A stretch of DNA of 64,000 nt from positions 62,001 to 126,000 of the forward strand of contig CAJTRG010000004.1 of NCBI GenBank assembly GCA_910578585.1, read 5' to 3'. Below the pieces are notes generated by a model. The model was not told the DNA's origin. It worked only from the letters and a program-made list of their open reading frames with translations, and did not search any database. Of the stretch, positions 48,837 to 57,854 are shown in pieces (the first letter of the stretch is position 1; the number at the start of each line of letters is the position of its first letter). A program made the position numbers and the translations under genes. Origin of the DNA: an uncultured Mailhella sp. GTDB lineage: Bacteria > Desulfobacterota > Desulfovibrionia > Desulfovibrionales > Desulfovibrionaceae.

Positions 48837-50342
48837 ATGAAAAAGATGAAATATTCAGAAGAAAATTATAAGAACAATAGAAATAATAAAAAATTTATGG
48901 CAGGGCGTAGTGATGGCTTTGGTGTAAGAATGATTGCACTCTTAAATGCCATGTATTGCTCAAAAAAATTTAACCTTCCTTTTGCTTTTGTTTGGCCTAC
49001 TGATTTTACTTTGTATAATTGCGGTGAATCTTTTATGAAAACTGCAAAAATTGATGAAAATAAAGTCTTGGGCGTATATACAGGCAAGCCGGAAGAAATT
49101 TTTTCTGAAGATTTTATAAAGAAGTATTTACTGTCTGAGGAGTTAGTAAAGCAGATTGAATTTGAAAACAGAACTGGTTCTGGTTTGTATTGCTTGTTTA
49201 ATTATAAAAATATAAAAGATTTTCACTTTAACGATTTGTTATATTATGAAAGTGAAAATCCATTGGGCTGGGCAATGCCTTTTTGTCCTTTGTTTCAAAT
49301 GTTTGAAGAGGACATTGATGCTGAAGAGTTCAGGCAAGTCGTGAGAGAATGCTGGAAAGAAATTGGACTTTCAAAAGAGTTTTGCGAAATTGTAGAACGA
49401 GTTGATGAAGCAGCGAGAAAGAAAGGAAAGTTTGTAGCGGTACATGTTCGTTCAGGGGACATTGTTTATCGTTATTGTTCGGAAGCATTTTCTACAAAAG
49501 CTTTGGCGGCAGAATTGGCAGTTGAGATTATTGTAAGAGAATTGCCCCATTACAATATTGTTCTTGCCGGAGATGATATTACTTCCCTGGAAAGAATTAT
49601 AGAATTTTCTTTGCAGGTTTTGAAAGAAAAGAATATTGATTACCATGGGCATTCAGTTACTCTTGCGAAGGATTTGATTGAGAACAATAATTATCAGGAT
49701 GTCAATTTAGTTTTTTATGATAGTTATATACTTTCAAAGGGAGAGAAAATTTTTACTTCTGAATATAGCGCGTTTTCACGTTTTGCTTCTCTTATTTCAA
49801 GTTCAAACGAAGTTTTTTCCTGTTATGAATATTTTTCAAAGGAAGAACAATTTGAAATAATAAAAAGATATATTGAAAGGCTCTATCTTCATCCTGCTCA
49901 GCAATCTTTTTCCTATCTTCACCTTATGCTTTTAGCAAGATTATTGAAAAAGCCAATGCCTGAACGGATAGAATATGCCAATAAAATGGTATCCTTATCC
50001 AATTTGATTTATGCCAAGGCTAATTATGCTTTTTTCCTTATATGGTGCGGTCAATTTGATTTATTTTATCAATTTACCAATTCCTTATCTTTGGATGAAA
50101 TAGCAAAATTAGTCAAAGCTTCATTATTTTTATATGGGTATAGATTTCCTGAAGTTGTGATTAAACGGTTTTTCATAGGGATTGTGACAACAGAAAAAGT
50201 GCGGAAGGCACGTTTTTTTGCAAAGATACTCAAATCACTTTCAAAACAGGAAAGAATACAGTTAAATCGTTTTGGCTTAAAATTACGTTTAAAATTATTT
50301 TATCATGATCTCTTGAATAAGAGGTTACATTCTAAAGGATAA
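48837..50342 (+). CDS. Putative fucosyltransferase (GT-B, HxRxGD type)
   Basis: The 501-residue cytoplasmic protein has no signal peptide or membrane segment. Near the N-terminus GRSDGFGVRMIALLNAMYCS resembles the donor-site loop of alpha-1,6/O-fucosyltransferases and NodZ, and VAVHVRSGDIVYR (about residue 205) matches the HxRxGD motif common to GT11, GT23 and O-fucosyltransferases. TSEYSAFSRFASLIS fits the third conserved block. The last 150 residues are helical and not part of the known fold. The position right after manC-gmd-fcl supports use of GDP-fucose. The acceptor is unknown. Function is inferred from motifs and context, so confidence is moderate. Confidence 0.68.
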   Translation: MKKMKYSEENYKNNRNNKKFMAGRSDGFGVRMIALLNAMYCSKKFNLPFAFVWPTDFTLYNCGESFMKTAKIDENKVLGVYTGKPEEIFSEDFIKKYLLSEELVKQIEFENRTGSGLYCLFNYKNIKDFHFNDLLYYESENPLGWAMPFCPLFQMFEEDIDAEEFRQVVRECWKEIGLSKEFCEIVERVDEAARKKGKFVAVHVRSGDIVYRYCSEAFSTKALAAELAVEIIVRELPHYNIVLAGDDITSLERIIEFSLQVLKEKNIDYHGHSVTLAKDLIENNNYQDVNLVFYDSYILSKGEKIFTSEYSAFSRFASLISSSNEVFSCYEYFSKEEQFEIIKRYIERLYLHPAQQSFSYLHLMLLARLLKKPMPERIEYANKMVSLSNLIYAKANYAFFLIWCGQFDLFYQFTNSLSLDEIAKLVKASLFLYGYRFPEVVIKRFFIGIVTTEKVRKARFFAKILKSLSKQERIQLNRFGLKLRLKLFYHDLLNKRLHSKG

Positions 50343-50356
50343 GGAAAACTTAAAAG

Positions 50357-50397
50357 AAAAATCCGTTGTATTTATTTTTAGATACAACGGATTTTTT
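50357..50397. terminator. Terminator after the fucose cluster
   Basis: A perfect 15-bp stem (50357-50371 with 50382-50396) with a 10-base loop ends in six T on the plus strand. It carries A runs on the other arm, so it could also serve the minus-strand tRNA-Leu transcript. Confidence 0.9.
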
Positions 50398-50443
50398 GAA
50401 TTATTTTTACAGCAATTTATATATACTGCATTATGAGCTCAAC

Positions 50444-50530
50444 TGGTACCGGGAGCGAGACTTGAACTCGCAAGGGTGTACACCCGGTGGATTTTGAGTC
50501 CACTGCGTCTACCAATTCCACCATCCCGGC
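50444..50530 (-). tRNA. tRNA-Leu (anticodon CAA)
   Basis: The minus strand folds as a class II tRNA of 87 bases including the encoded CCA. The acceptor stem is GCCGGGA with TCCCGGT, the anticodon loop CTCAAAA holds CAA at 50494-50496, the long variable arm is GGGTGTACACCC, and the T arm carries GTTCAAGTC. CAA reads UUG (Leu). Confidence 0.95.
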
Positions 50531-50542
50531 ACGAGAAATATT

Positions 50543-50569
50543 TTTATAGGGAAATGTTCTCCTTGTCAA
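50543..50569 (-). promoter_or_regulatory. Putative tRNA-Leu promoter
   Basis: Minus strand: perfect TTGACA (50564-50569) and TATAAA (50543-50548) with a 15-base spacer, 12 bases before the tRNA. The spacer is short but the tRNA-Lys promoter in this window has the same spacing. Confidence 0.55.
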
Positions 50570-50577
50570 GAAAAACT

Positions 50578-50988
50578 TTATTTACGTTTTTTATTTGCTT
50601 CAGCGCTTCTTTTTTCCCAGAGTTTCATTTCGCGCATTTTCTTTCTTCTTTCGCGCTGCAATTCTTTGCAAACAAGAGGAATTGTTTTTTTGATTCCCCA
50701 TTTTTCGCGGTAGGAATCAGCGTCTAAACCGTGGGTTGCCAAGTGTTTTTTAGTAATGATTTTGAAGCTTTTTCCGCATTCAAGACAGGTTATGGTTTTT
50801 TCCTTGATGGATTTTGCGGGGCTGATATTGAGTGGTGCAGGTTCATCTTGTTCAATGGGCAATTCTTCGAGATTGCGTAAATGATGAGAAAGATTTTTCA
50901 CCATGGAGGTAATTTCTTCTTCAGACATGATACGTACAGAAGCTTGTGCTTTTACAATTTCAAGGGCTTGTTTTAAATAATCGTCCAT
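50578..50988 (-). CDS. MucR/Ros family zinc-finger transcriptional regulator
   Basis: Starting at ATG 50988, behind AGGAGA, the protein has 136 residues; an upstream in-frame start at 51054 has no ribosome site. The C-terminal half holds the family zinc finger and its helices: CLECGKSFKIITKKHLATHG (Cys-Cys-His-His) and LDADSYREKWGIKKTIPLVC, followed by a basic tail. MucR/Ros proteins bind AT-rich DNA and often repress exopolysaccharide, virulence and motility genes. It lies between the fucose cluster and the glycosyltransferase genes, which would be fitting targets (inference). Confidence 0.92.
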   Translation of the reverse strand: MDDYLKQALEIVKAQASVRIMSEEEITSMVKNLSHHLRNLEELPIEQDEPAPLNISPAKSIKEKTITCLECGKSFKIITKKHLATHGLDADSYREKWGIKKTIPLVCKELQRERRKKMREMKLWEKRSAEANKKRK

Positions 50989-51090
50989 AGGATGTCTCCT
51001 GGATTTTTGAGGTTGTTTTTCTGTAACTATACAGTTTATTTTATAAAAAGGCAAGCTTATTTGTTAATCCTGCCTTTCTGTTGTTTATTT

Positions 51091-53049
51091 CTATTTAAAA
51101 AGTTTTCCTAAACCTTTTTCAATAAGTTTTTCACCTGCTGACATGCCTTCTTTCGCGCCTTCTTCAGCAGCTTTGCCTGTGTTGAGCAAACTTTTGCCCA
51201 GCATTTGCAATTCTTTGCCTAAATCAAGTCCAATATCAGGCTTACTGTAGGTTCCGCCCACTTTGTAAGGGAAAACCATATGTTGTTTTTTGAGTTCAAC
51301 ATTACCATGCAAATTGAGGGTTTGTTTGCCTAAATGGGTTGTTCCATTTGTGTTGGCAAGAATGGAAGCACTGTCAACATAGGTATTGGTTGTTGAAAGC
51401 AAGCCATTTTTAATGGAGAAAGGAGCTTTCAAAACGTTAAATTCGTAGAAATCTTCAAGTTTGAGGTTGAGTGATAATAAATTGGTGATAAAAGGAAGGA
51501 GTTTTGTTTCAATGGTGATGTGCTTGCCATCGAGTTGTCCGCTTCCGTTCAAGGTATTGAGCGGGTCAGCCGTTTTCAGGCTCAAATTTGAGTGCATGGT
51601 AAGCTGCGCATCAAGAGGATTATTGGCAATAAGTCCGGCAGCCCAATTCTTGACTGTCAGCTGAGGAATATCAATATTCGCACTCACAAGGTCTTTTGGG
51701 GCAAGCTCAAGTTTAGCAGTGAGATTGATTGGTTCATTGCCTTTGGTCAGGGTAAGAGGCTTGATATCAATAATGGTTTCTTTCCCTGTAATTCTTCCGG
51801 AAATAACACTGTGGACGGCGTCAAGCACAAATTTTTCATAGGAGATGTTTTTGGCGTCAGCCGTGAGATTAAAGCTGAAATTGCTGTTGCCTTGAGTCTG
51901 TTTTTGGGCATTGCCGGCAGATTTTACAGGTGCAGCCTTGGTATTGGATTTTGTATTGCTGCTCTTTGGCATATAATCCTGAACAGCAAGATTTTCAGCA
52001 TAAAGGGTTGCGTTCAGATTTTGTTTTGCAGGCAGATAAACACCTTTCAAGCTCACCAGTCCGTTATTGGGATGAAGATTGAAGCTATTAATGGTAATTT
52101 CTTCAGCAGAATTTGCAATATTGGCGTCTACTTTCATTTTTTCAGGAAGTTTGTTGAAACTTGTATCAGCTAAAAAACTTTTTTGGATAGCAAGAGGGAA
52201 AATATCGCCATCGAGAGTCAGTTCACCTTTTTGCTTGTCACCTTTACTCTTCAAATTGAGTTCGGCAAATGGTGTTTTAATGGTGCCGTTCAATTTTTCA
52301 ATCACAAGAGGTGAAAAATCCATTATACTTTCAGCAGTAATATCAATAGGTTGTGTGAACGGAAAACCTTTTGTGGGAGTAAACTTGAAGTTTTTGATAT
52401 CGTATTCAATGTGCTGGCCCATGAAAAGGAAATTGACAGCTGTGGAAAGATTAAAGGCAAGATCTTGAGTTTTGTCTTTGTAGGCAAAACTTCCGTTCAA
52501 ATTAATGGAAGAATTTTTATTGATGCCAAAGTCTTCAATTTCTGCATTGATATTTTCAAGCTTAACTTCCTGGGCAGTGTCTTTATAAAAAATATTGCTG
52601 TTGATAATGGAAATTTCAGCGGGAACAAGAGCCATCATATCTTCAATGGAGCTTGCTTCTTCTTTAGGTGCAGCATTGGCTTTTTCTTGCTTTGGCGTAT
52701 TTGCGGCCTTTGCAGCGGCAACATATTTGAGCGCAAGCGTATCAAGCTTTACAGAATTAATTTGCACGGTTCCGGAAAGAAGCTTCATAAGAGAAACATT
52801 GACGTCTGCGCTATTAAAGGTAACTGTATAGTCCGGGGCAGTAAGAGAAGCTTTGTCAACGCTCACTTTCAAAGAAGGAAAAACACTGATTTGAGGCAGT
52901 TTTTTCATTTCCAGTTTAGCGTTGAGATTTTTTTCTAAAATTTCGCTCACTTTTTCAATGATAAGATCACTTTTGGTATTTACAAAGATTGTCAGTCCTC
53001 CAAAGAGGAGAACAAGCACGGCAACAATGCCAATCAAAACTTTTTTCAT
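51091..53049 (-). CDS. AsmA-like inner-membrane-anchored envelope protein
   Basis: ATG 53049, behind AGGTAAG, gives 652 residues with a single N-terminal membrane helix (VLIGIVAVLVLLFGGLTIFV) followed by an AsmA N-domain (LEMKKLPQISVFPSLKVSVD, then a long beta-rich stretch) and an AsmA_2-like C-terminus ending GGTYSKPDIGLDLGKELQML. AsmA-like proteins of E. coli (YhdP, TamB relatives) carry phospholipids between membranes or influence outer-membrane assembly. The middle is rich in Asn/Ser/Lys. It stands alone on the minus strand between the mucR gene and the tRNA-Lys pair. Confidence 0.83.
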   Translation of the reverse strand: MKKVLIGIVAVLVLLFGGLTIFVNTKSDLIIEKVSEILEKNLNAKLEMKKLPQISVFPSLKVSVDKASLTAPDYTVTFNSADVNVSLMKLLSGTVQINSVKLDTLALKYVAAAKAANTPKQEKANAAPKEEASSIEDMMALVPAEISIINSNIFYKDTAQEVKLENINAEIEDFGINKNSSINLNGSFAYKDKTQDLAFNLSTAVNFLFMGQHIEYDIKNFKFTPTKGFPFTQPIDITAESIMDFSPLVIEKLNGTIKTPFAELNLKSKGDKQKGELTLDGDIFPLAIQKSFLADTSFNKLPEKMKVDANIANSAEEITINSFNLHPNNGLVSLKGVYLPAKQNLNATLYAENLAVQDYMPKSSNTKSNTKAAPVKSAGNAQKQTQGNSNFSFNLTADAKNISYEKFVLDAVHSVISGRITGKETIIDIKPLTLTKGNEPINLTAKLELAPKDLVSANIDIPQLTVKNWAAGLIANNPLDAQLTMHSNLSLKTADPLNTLNGSGQLDGKHITIETKLLPFITNLLSLNLKLEDFYEFNVLKAPFSIKNGLLSTTNTYVDSASILANTNGTTHLGKQTLNLHGNVELKKQHMVFPYKVGGTYSKPDIGLDLGKELQMLGKSLLNTGKAAEEGAKEGMSAGEKLIEKGLGKLFK

Positions 53050-53206
53050 ACTTACCTCGATATATTTTGTATGTTGTATGTATTTTTGATATATCCCTTT
53101 GCATAGCGTATTTTGGGGCAAGTGTCAAAATAATGCTGTAAAATAAAAGGATAAATTTTTTTAGAGAAGAAAAAATAAAAAATTTGAGAAAAGAAAGATT
53201 TTTTGC

Positions 53207-53233
53207 TTGACTTCGCACGTGGCTTAATATACA
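53207..53233 (+). promoter_or_regulatory. Putative promoter for the tRNA-Lys pair
   Basis: TTGACT (53207-53212) and TATACA (53228-53233) with a 15-base spacer lie 15 bases before the first tRNA-Lys. Confidence 0.55.
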
Positions 53234-53248
53234 AGAAATCTTCTCGTT

Positions 53249-53324
53249 GGGGTGTTAACTCAGTAGGTAGAGTACCTGCCTTTTAAGCAGAGAGTCGCAG
53301 GTTCGAATCCTGCACACCCCACCA
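53249..53324 (+). tRNA. tRNA-Lys (anticodon TTT), copy 1
   Basis: A 76-base cloverleaf with encoded CCA. The acceptor stem is GGGGTGT with ACACCCC, the anticodon TTT is at 53282-53284, and the T arm has GGTTCGAATCC. Confidence 0.96.
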
Positions 53325-53384
53325 TGCGAAAAGAAAATGTAACCATGCAAATTGTGTGCATGTTTTAATATATACGCGACAAGC

Positions 53385-53460
53385 GGGGTGTTAACTCAGT
53401 AGGTAGAGTACCTGCCTTTTAAGCAGAGAGTCGCAGGTTCGAATCCTGCACACCCCACCA
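53385..53460 (+). tRNA. tRNA-Lys (anticodon TTT), copy 2
   Basis: Identical in sequence to copy 1 over all 76 bases, anticodon TTT at 53418-53420. The copies are 60 bases apart and probably come from one transcript that ends at the terminator just downstream. Confidence 0.96.
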
Positions 53461-53466
53461 TTTTTT

Positions 53467-53492
53467 GAGTCACCCATGAGGTGGCTTTTTTT
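53467..53492 (+). terminator. Terminator of the tRNA-Lys transcript
   Basis: AGTCACC (53468-53474) pairs with GGTGGCT (53480-53486), including one G-T pair, followed by a run of T. Confidence 0.75.
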
Positions 53493-53522
53493 GTATCTTT
53501 TTGTAAGGTTATTATCAGATCT

Positions 53523-54569
53523 TTATTGTTTGAAGTTATCTAAATGTAATACTATGCCAAGTTTGATGAGACAGGCATTCAATGGTGTGGAAGAGAAAAG
53601 TTGCTTGTAAAATTTCTTATAGTTATTTTGAAAGAAATATGTATAAGCAGGAAGTTTGAATATAATATGGCGTTTTAGTGAATCTGAAAAATTGATCTTC
53701 ATAATCGTTTCATAGAAAAGATTAAAAATTTTTTCATTTAATTCTTGAATTTCAGGGGAATCTGACTTTTGAAAATATTGTAAAGCATGCCGAAATCTTT
53801 TAAAGAGTAATTCATTATAGAGTTCCGGGGCAAGTTCTGTATGCTTGCTGTGAAAAAAGTTTATTTGTTCCAACACAGCTAAAATATTATGGATATAATA
53901 GGTGGAATTTTTAGTGTTTGAGAGTGAGCCGGCTGTTATTATATATCTGTAATATACATCATTGACAAATTCGATACTGTTTGCATAAAACGTTACTTGA
54001 AATAAAAAAGTCATGTCTTGTGCTCTATAGGTAGAGCCATAGTGTATAGAATTTTTAATGATAAAATCTCGTTTGTATATTGCGGTAAAATGTTCATAAT
54101 AAAATGAAAGCAAAAGTCCTGCACGCAGTCCGTATTTTTGTATTTTATTTTGTATTTTGCTGTTTGTCTTTGGATATTTGAGCTTTTCATCAACATAAAC
54201 TATGCTGCCTTTTATAATATCAGCATGCGTTAACGCTGCTTTTTCATATAATTTTTCATAAAAATTTTCATCAACAATATCATCGAGGTCAAAAAAGGCC
54301 AGGTATTCACCTTGAGCATGGTTTATCCCCTCATTGCGTGAAAATCCCGGGCCAGAGTTCTTTTCATTATAGAGTATTGAGATTCTTTCATCCTGAAGAG
54401 CATATTGTTCAATTATTGCACGGCTTTCATCGGTGCAGCCGTCGTCTACAAAAATAAATTCAATATTCTTTAATGATTGAGCAAAGAGTGAATTTAAAGA
54501 TTGATGAATGGTTTCTTGATTTGCTTTGAGATAGGGGATAATCACTGAAAGCGCAATATTTGATGCCAT
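53523..54569 (-). CDS. Family 2 glycosyltransferase
   Basis: The 348-residue protein has the GT2 GT-A fold: SVIIPYLKANQETIHQSLNS at the N-terminus, FVDDGCTDESRAII (DD at about 41-42), and the metal-binding FFDLDDIVDENFYEKLYEKA (DLDD as the DxD motif, about residues 93-96). The C-terminal 150 residues are helical and divergent. No membrane segment is seen. It shares direction and AT-rich base composition with the next GT2 gene, 48 bases away. A role in a surface glycan is likely; donor and acceptor are unknown. Confidence 0.88.
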   Translation of the reverse strand: MASNIALSVIIPYLKANQETIHQSLNSLFAQSLKNIEFIFVDDGCTDESRAIIEQYALQDERISILYNEKNSGPGFSRNEGINHAQGEYLAFFDLDDIVDENFYEKLYEKAALTHADIIKGSIVYVDEKLKYPKTNSKIQNKIQKYGLRAGLLLSFYYEHFTAIYKRDFIIKNSIHYGSTYRAQDMTFLFQVTFYANSIEFVNDVYYRYIITAGSLSNTKNSTYYIHNILAVLEQINFFHSKHTELAPELYNELLFKRFRHALQYFQKSDSPEIQELNEKIFNLFYETIMKINFSDSLKRHIIFKLPAYTYFFQNNYKKFYKQLFSSTPLNACLIKLGIVLHLDNFKQ

Positions 54570-54617
54570 GAGCTGTTCCTTGTAAACAATGTTATGATTG
54601 AGCAGAATTATGCAAAA

Positions 54618-55598
54618 CTAAGCACATTTTTTAAACCAAAGCGGCAAGCCTAAAAAATAATATATACAGATATTTTTACGGTTAATTTTTTTCTTGTAAA
54701 CGGGGATCATAAACACACTTATTTTATATTCTTTTGTATGTTTTGTTATATTAATGAGATACTGATACCATTTTAATATATACGGATTATATTCTTTTGA
54801 TTCATGTATTATTTTTAATATTTCTTTTGCATGTTCTTTTTGTTCTGTCTGAATATAATTGATTGCGTCGGTGATAGCTTTTACTTTATCACTTTTATTT
54901 GTTTTCATTCCATTATTGGCAGTAATGCTGTTCGCACGAATTCTATATTTTAAACAAATATCATTAATTAAATAGAGTTTAGGCAGTGCAGAAAATATTT
55001 TGAGAAAGAAGCCATTATCTTCATGGGTAATTTTATCTTCTATAAATAAAAGATTATTCTTTGCAAGAAAGGATGTTTTATAAAGTTTTGAACAGGCAAT
55101 ACATGGAATATCAGATAAAAATTTTATTCCATTCTCATAGGAAACCTGAAAGACTTCCTTATTAAAACGAGAGAGAGCATTGGTCATAGAAGCGGCTCTT
55201 CTATTAAATCGTTTATTTTCTTCTTCTGTAAAAGCTTGTAAACGCCCTACAACAATGTCAATATTTTCTTCTTGTGCATAAGAGAGCATTTTTTCAATGG
55301 TATTTTGCGGCAAGATATCATCAGAATCCAAAAAATAAAGATAATCACCCTTGGTTTCATGTATTCCTCTATTTCTTGTCCGAGCCAAACCAAGGTTTTT
55401 TTCATTATTAATAATTCTCATTCGATTGTCAGCAGATTTTAATTGTTCTAATTTTTGCAGTGTTGAATCTGTGCTGCAATCATTGATACAGAGTATTTCT
55501 AAATTGGTGTAAGTTTGATTAAAAACAGATACTAAACATTCTTCAATATATTTTTCAACATTGTAACAAGGTATAATAATTGTTACTAATTCATGCAT
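54618..55598 (-). CDS. Family 2 glycosyltransferase
   Basis: The protein (about 326 residues from ATG 55598, behind GGGG; an upstream ATG at 55610 is the alternative) has the GT2 N-terminus LVTIIIPCYNVEKYIEECLV, INDCSTDSTLQKLEQ, and the DxD region FLDSDDILPQNTIEKML. The C-terminal third is basic with a short hydrophobic end (IYYFLGLPLWFKK). It is first of the two-gene unit. The 282-base gap to rmlB upstream is very AT-rich and holds the divergent promoters, not resolved by eye. Confidence 0.88.
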   Translation of the reverse strand: MHELVTIIIPCYNVEKYIEECLVSVFNQTYTNLEILCINDCSTDSTLQKLEQLKSADNRMRIINNEKNLGLARTRNRGIHETKGDYLYFLDSDDILPQNTIEKMLSYAQEENIDIVVGRLQAFTEEENKRFNRRAASMTNALSRFNKEVFQVSYENGIKFLSDIPCIACSKLYKTSFLAKNNLLFIEDKITHEDNGFFLKIFSALPKLYLINDICLKYRIRANSITANNGMKTNKSDKVKAITDAINYIQTEQKEHAKEILKIIHESKEYNPYILKWYQYLINITKHTKEYKISVFMIPVYKKKINRKNICIYYFLGLPLWFKKCA

Positions 55599-55880
55599 AC
55601 GTATCCCCATTTATATGCGTTATTTTTTCTTTATGTATTAATAGTTATTAACAAATAAAATAGAAAGTTATTATTTTTGAACTACATAACGATACAATAT
55701 TTTTATCCTATTCTATCATATTTGGCAACTCTTTGCGCAAAGATAATTTGTGTATTTTTTGTGCTTATAACGCGTTTTTTTTGTATTGTTTTAATTTGTG
55801 TTTTAATATATTTTTTTGTATACTTTTTAATCAAATTAAAGCAATACAGAATAAATATACCAAGTTACAAAAGGCTGAAA

Positions 55881-56948
55881 ATGAAAACAATTCTTGTTAC
55901 AGGCGGTGCTGGTTTTATTGGTTCCTGCTATGTTCTTATGGCAGTGAAATTTGGATACCGTGTTATCAATCTGGATAAATTAACCTATTCCGGCAATTTG
56001 GGGAATTTGCAAAGTTTGCAGGATAATCCCCTGCATGTTTTTGTCCGCGGAGATATTGGAAATTTTGAGCTGGTTCAGTATTTATGCAAAGAATATCAGC
56101 CGCAGGCTGTGGTGAATTTTGCCGCAGAGAGCCATGTGGACAGATCCATTCTTGACCCGGAAGCTTTTGTGCGCACCAATGTGCTGGGAACAACCATTTT
56201 GCTTCGGGCTGTAAAAGAATGGTATGATGCTTTAGATAAGGAAAGTACCTTGTATAAGGAATTTCGCTTCCTGCATGTTTCAACAGATGAAGTGTACGGA
56301 GCGCTGAAACCAGGCGAAAAAGCCTTTACTGAAAAAACTGCTTTTGCGCCCAACAGTCCTTATTCTGCAAGTAAAGCCTCCAGTGACCATTTTGTGCGGG
56401 CATATTATGAAACCTATGGTTTTCCGGCACTTATTACCAATTGCTCCAATAACTACGGCCCGCGGCAGTTTCCTGAAAAACTTATTCCGCTTGTGACCTT
56501 GAATGCCTTGAAGCGCAAAAAACTGCCTGTCTATGGAACAGGGGAAAATATCCGCGACTGGCTTCATGTGGAAGACCATTGTGAAGCCATACATCTTGTG
56601 CTGGCAAAGGGAAACGTAGGTGAAACCTACTGCATTGGCGGAAACAGCGAGAAAAGCAATATTGAAGTGGTAAAGACCATTTGTGCGATTTTAGATGAAC
56701 TTCGTCCCCATGCCGAGGGCAAATATGAAAATCTGATCCAATTTGTAAGCGACAGATTAGGCCATGATTTCCGTTATGCCATTGACTGCACGAAAATTAA
56801 AACTGAACTTGGCTGGCAGCCAAAACATAATTTTAAGGAAGGTCTGCTGGCAACCGTGCAGTGGTATTTGGAAAATGAAGCATGGGTGGAAAATGTGCAA
56901 AGCGGCGAATACCGCCGTTGGATTGAAAAAAATTATGCAGGCAGATAG
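55881..56948 (+). CDS. rmlB: dTDP-glucose 4,6-dehydratase
   Basis: RmlB makes dTDP-4-keto-6-deoxyglucose, precursor of rhamnose and related sugars. ATG 55881 (behind AAAGG) gives 355 residues, the normal family length. It has ILVTGGAGFIGSCYVLM (NAD loop), FAAESHVDRSI, the catalytic STDEVYG, and YSASKASSDHFVRAYYETYG (YxxxK). A longer in-frame start at 55677 would add a hydrophobic extension unknown in the family and is not used. It is first in rmlB-rmlA-rmlC, with 9 bases to rmlA. Confidence 0.96.
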   Translation: MKTILVTGGAGFIGSCYVLMAVKFGYRVINLDKLTYSGNLGNLQSLQDNPLHVFVRGDIGNFELVQYLCKEYQPQAVVNFAAESHVDRSILDPEAFVRTNVLGTTILLRAVKEWYDALDKESTLYKEFRFLHVSTDEVYGALKPGEKAFTEKTAFAPNSPYSASKASSDHFVRAYYETYGFPALITNCSNNYGPRQFPEKLIPLVTLNALKRKKLPVYGTGENIRDWLHVEDHCEAIHLVLAKGNVGETYCIGGNSEKSNIEVVKTICAILDELRPHAEGKYENLIQFVSDRLGHDFRYAIDCTKIKTELGWQPKHNFKEGLLATVQWYLENEAWVENVQSGEYRRWIEKNYAGR

Positions 56949-56957
56949 GGGAGATAT

Positions 56958-57842
56958 ATGAAAGACTGGGTTGGAATTATTTTAGCCGGCGGGGCAGGCA
57001 CGCGTTTATATCCCATGACCAAAAGCGTGAGCAAACAGCTTATGCCTATTTATGATAAGCCTATGATTTATTATCCTTTATCTGTGCTTATGTATGCAAG
57101 AATCCGTGAAATTGTGATTATTTCAACGCCGGAACATTTGCCCCTTTATCAAGCTTTGCTTGGTTCCGGCAAGGATTATGGCTGTGTGTTTCATTATGTG
57201 GTGCAGATTCGTCCAGAGGGCTTGGCTCAGGCATTTTTACTGGCTGAACCTTTTATCAAAGGGAAAAATACCTGCCTTATTTTAGGGGATAATGTTTTCT
57301 TTGGTACAGGACTTATTGCAAAAGCTTTGAATGCAAAGAAAGTCGAGCAGGGAGCAACGGTTTTTGGCTATCATGTAACTGATCCGGAACGTTATGGAGT
57401 TGTTGAATTTGATAAAAATATGAAAGCCGTCAGCATTGAAGAAAAGCCTCAAAAGCCTAAATCCAATTACGCGGTAACAGGCTTGTATTTTTATGATGAA
57501 GAAGTACTTGATATTGCAAAGAGTATCAAGCCTTCTGCCCGCGGCGAGCTTGAAATCACTGATGTCAATAAAATATATCTTGCCAAGAATACATTAAATG
57601 TTGAGCTTTTGGGGCGCGGTGTTGCCTGGCTTGACACGGGAACCCATGAATCACTTCTGGAAGCAAGTTCCTTTGTGCACGCGGTGGAAAAGCGGCAAGG
57701 CCTCAAAATTGCCTGTATTGAAGAAATTGCCTGGAGAAATGGCTATATTACCAAAGAACAGGTTTTAAAGCTGGCAAAGCCCATGGAAAAGAATGAATAT
57801 GGGCAATATTTAATTGAACTTGTTAATGATAGAGATGAATAA
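56958..57842 (+). CDS. rmlA: Glucose-1-phosphate thymidylyltransferase
   Basis: RmlA forms dTDP-glucose from glucose-1-phosphate and dTTP. The 294-residue protein has the signature LAGGAGTRLYPMTKSVSKQL, DKPMIYYPLSVLM, EEKPQKPKSNYAVTGLYFYD and the metal/sugar site WLDTGTHESLLEAS. Length matches (293 in E. coli). It follows rmlB behind AGGGGAG. Confidence 0.97.
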   Translation: MKDWVGIILAGGAGTRLYPMTKSVSKQLMPIYDKPMIYYPLSVLMYARIREIVIISTPEHLPLYQALLGSGKDYGCVFHYVVQIRPEGLAQAFLLAEPFIKGKNTCLILGDNVFFGTGLIAKALNAKKVEQGATVFGYHVTDPERYGVVEFDKNMKAVSIEEKPQKPKSNYAVTGLYFYDEEVLDIAKSIKPSARGELEITDVNKIYLAKNTLNVELLGRGVAWLDTGTHESLLEASSFVHAVEKRQGLKIACIEEIAWRNGYITKEQVLKLAKPMEKNEYGQYLIELVNDRDE

Positions 57843-57854
57843 CAGGAATAGAAA

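Noticed and set aside
50476..50727. ORF across tRNA-Leu and the mucR end
   Set aside because: It runs through a structural RNA gene and opposite a conserved zinc finger.
53249..53460. Two direct repeats 60 bases apart as a CRISPR-like array
   Set aside because: Each 76-base repeat is a complete tRNA-Lys cloverleaf with CCA.
55677..55880. Hydrophobic N-terminal extension of rmlB
   Set aside because: RmlB is soluble, ATG 55881 gives the normal length and the extension is simply AT-rich promoter DNA read as Phe/Ile/Leu/Tyr.
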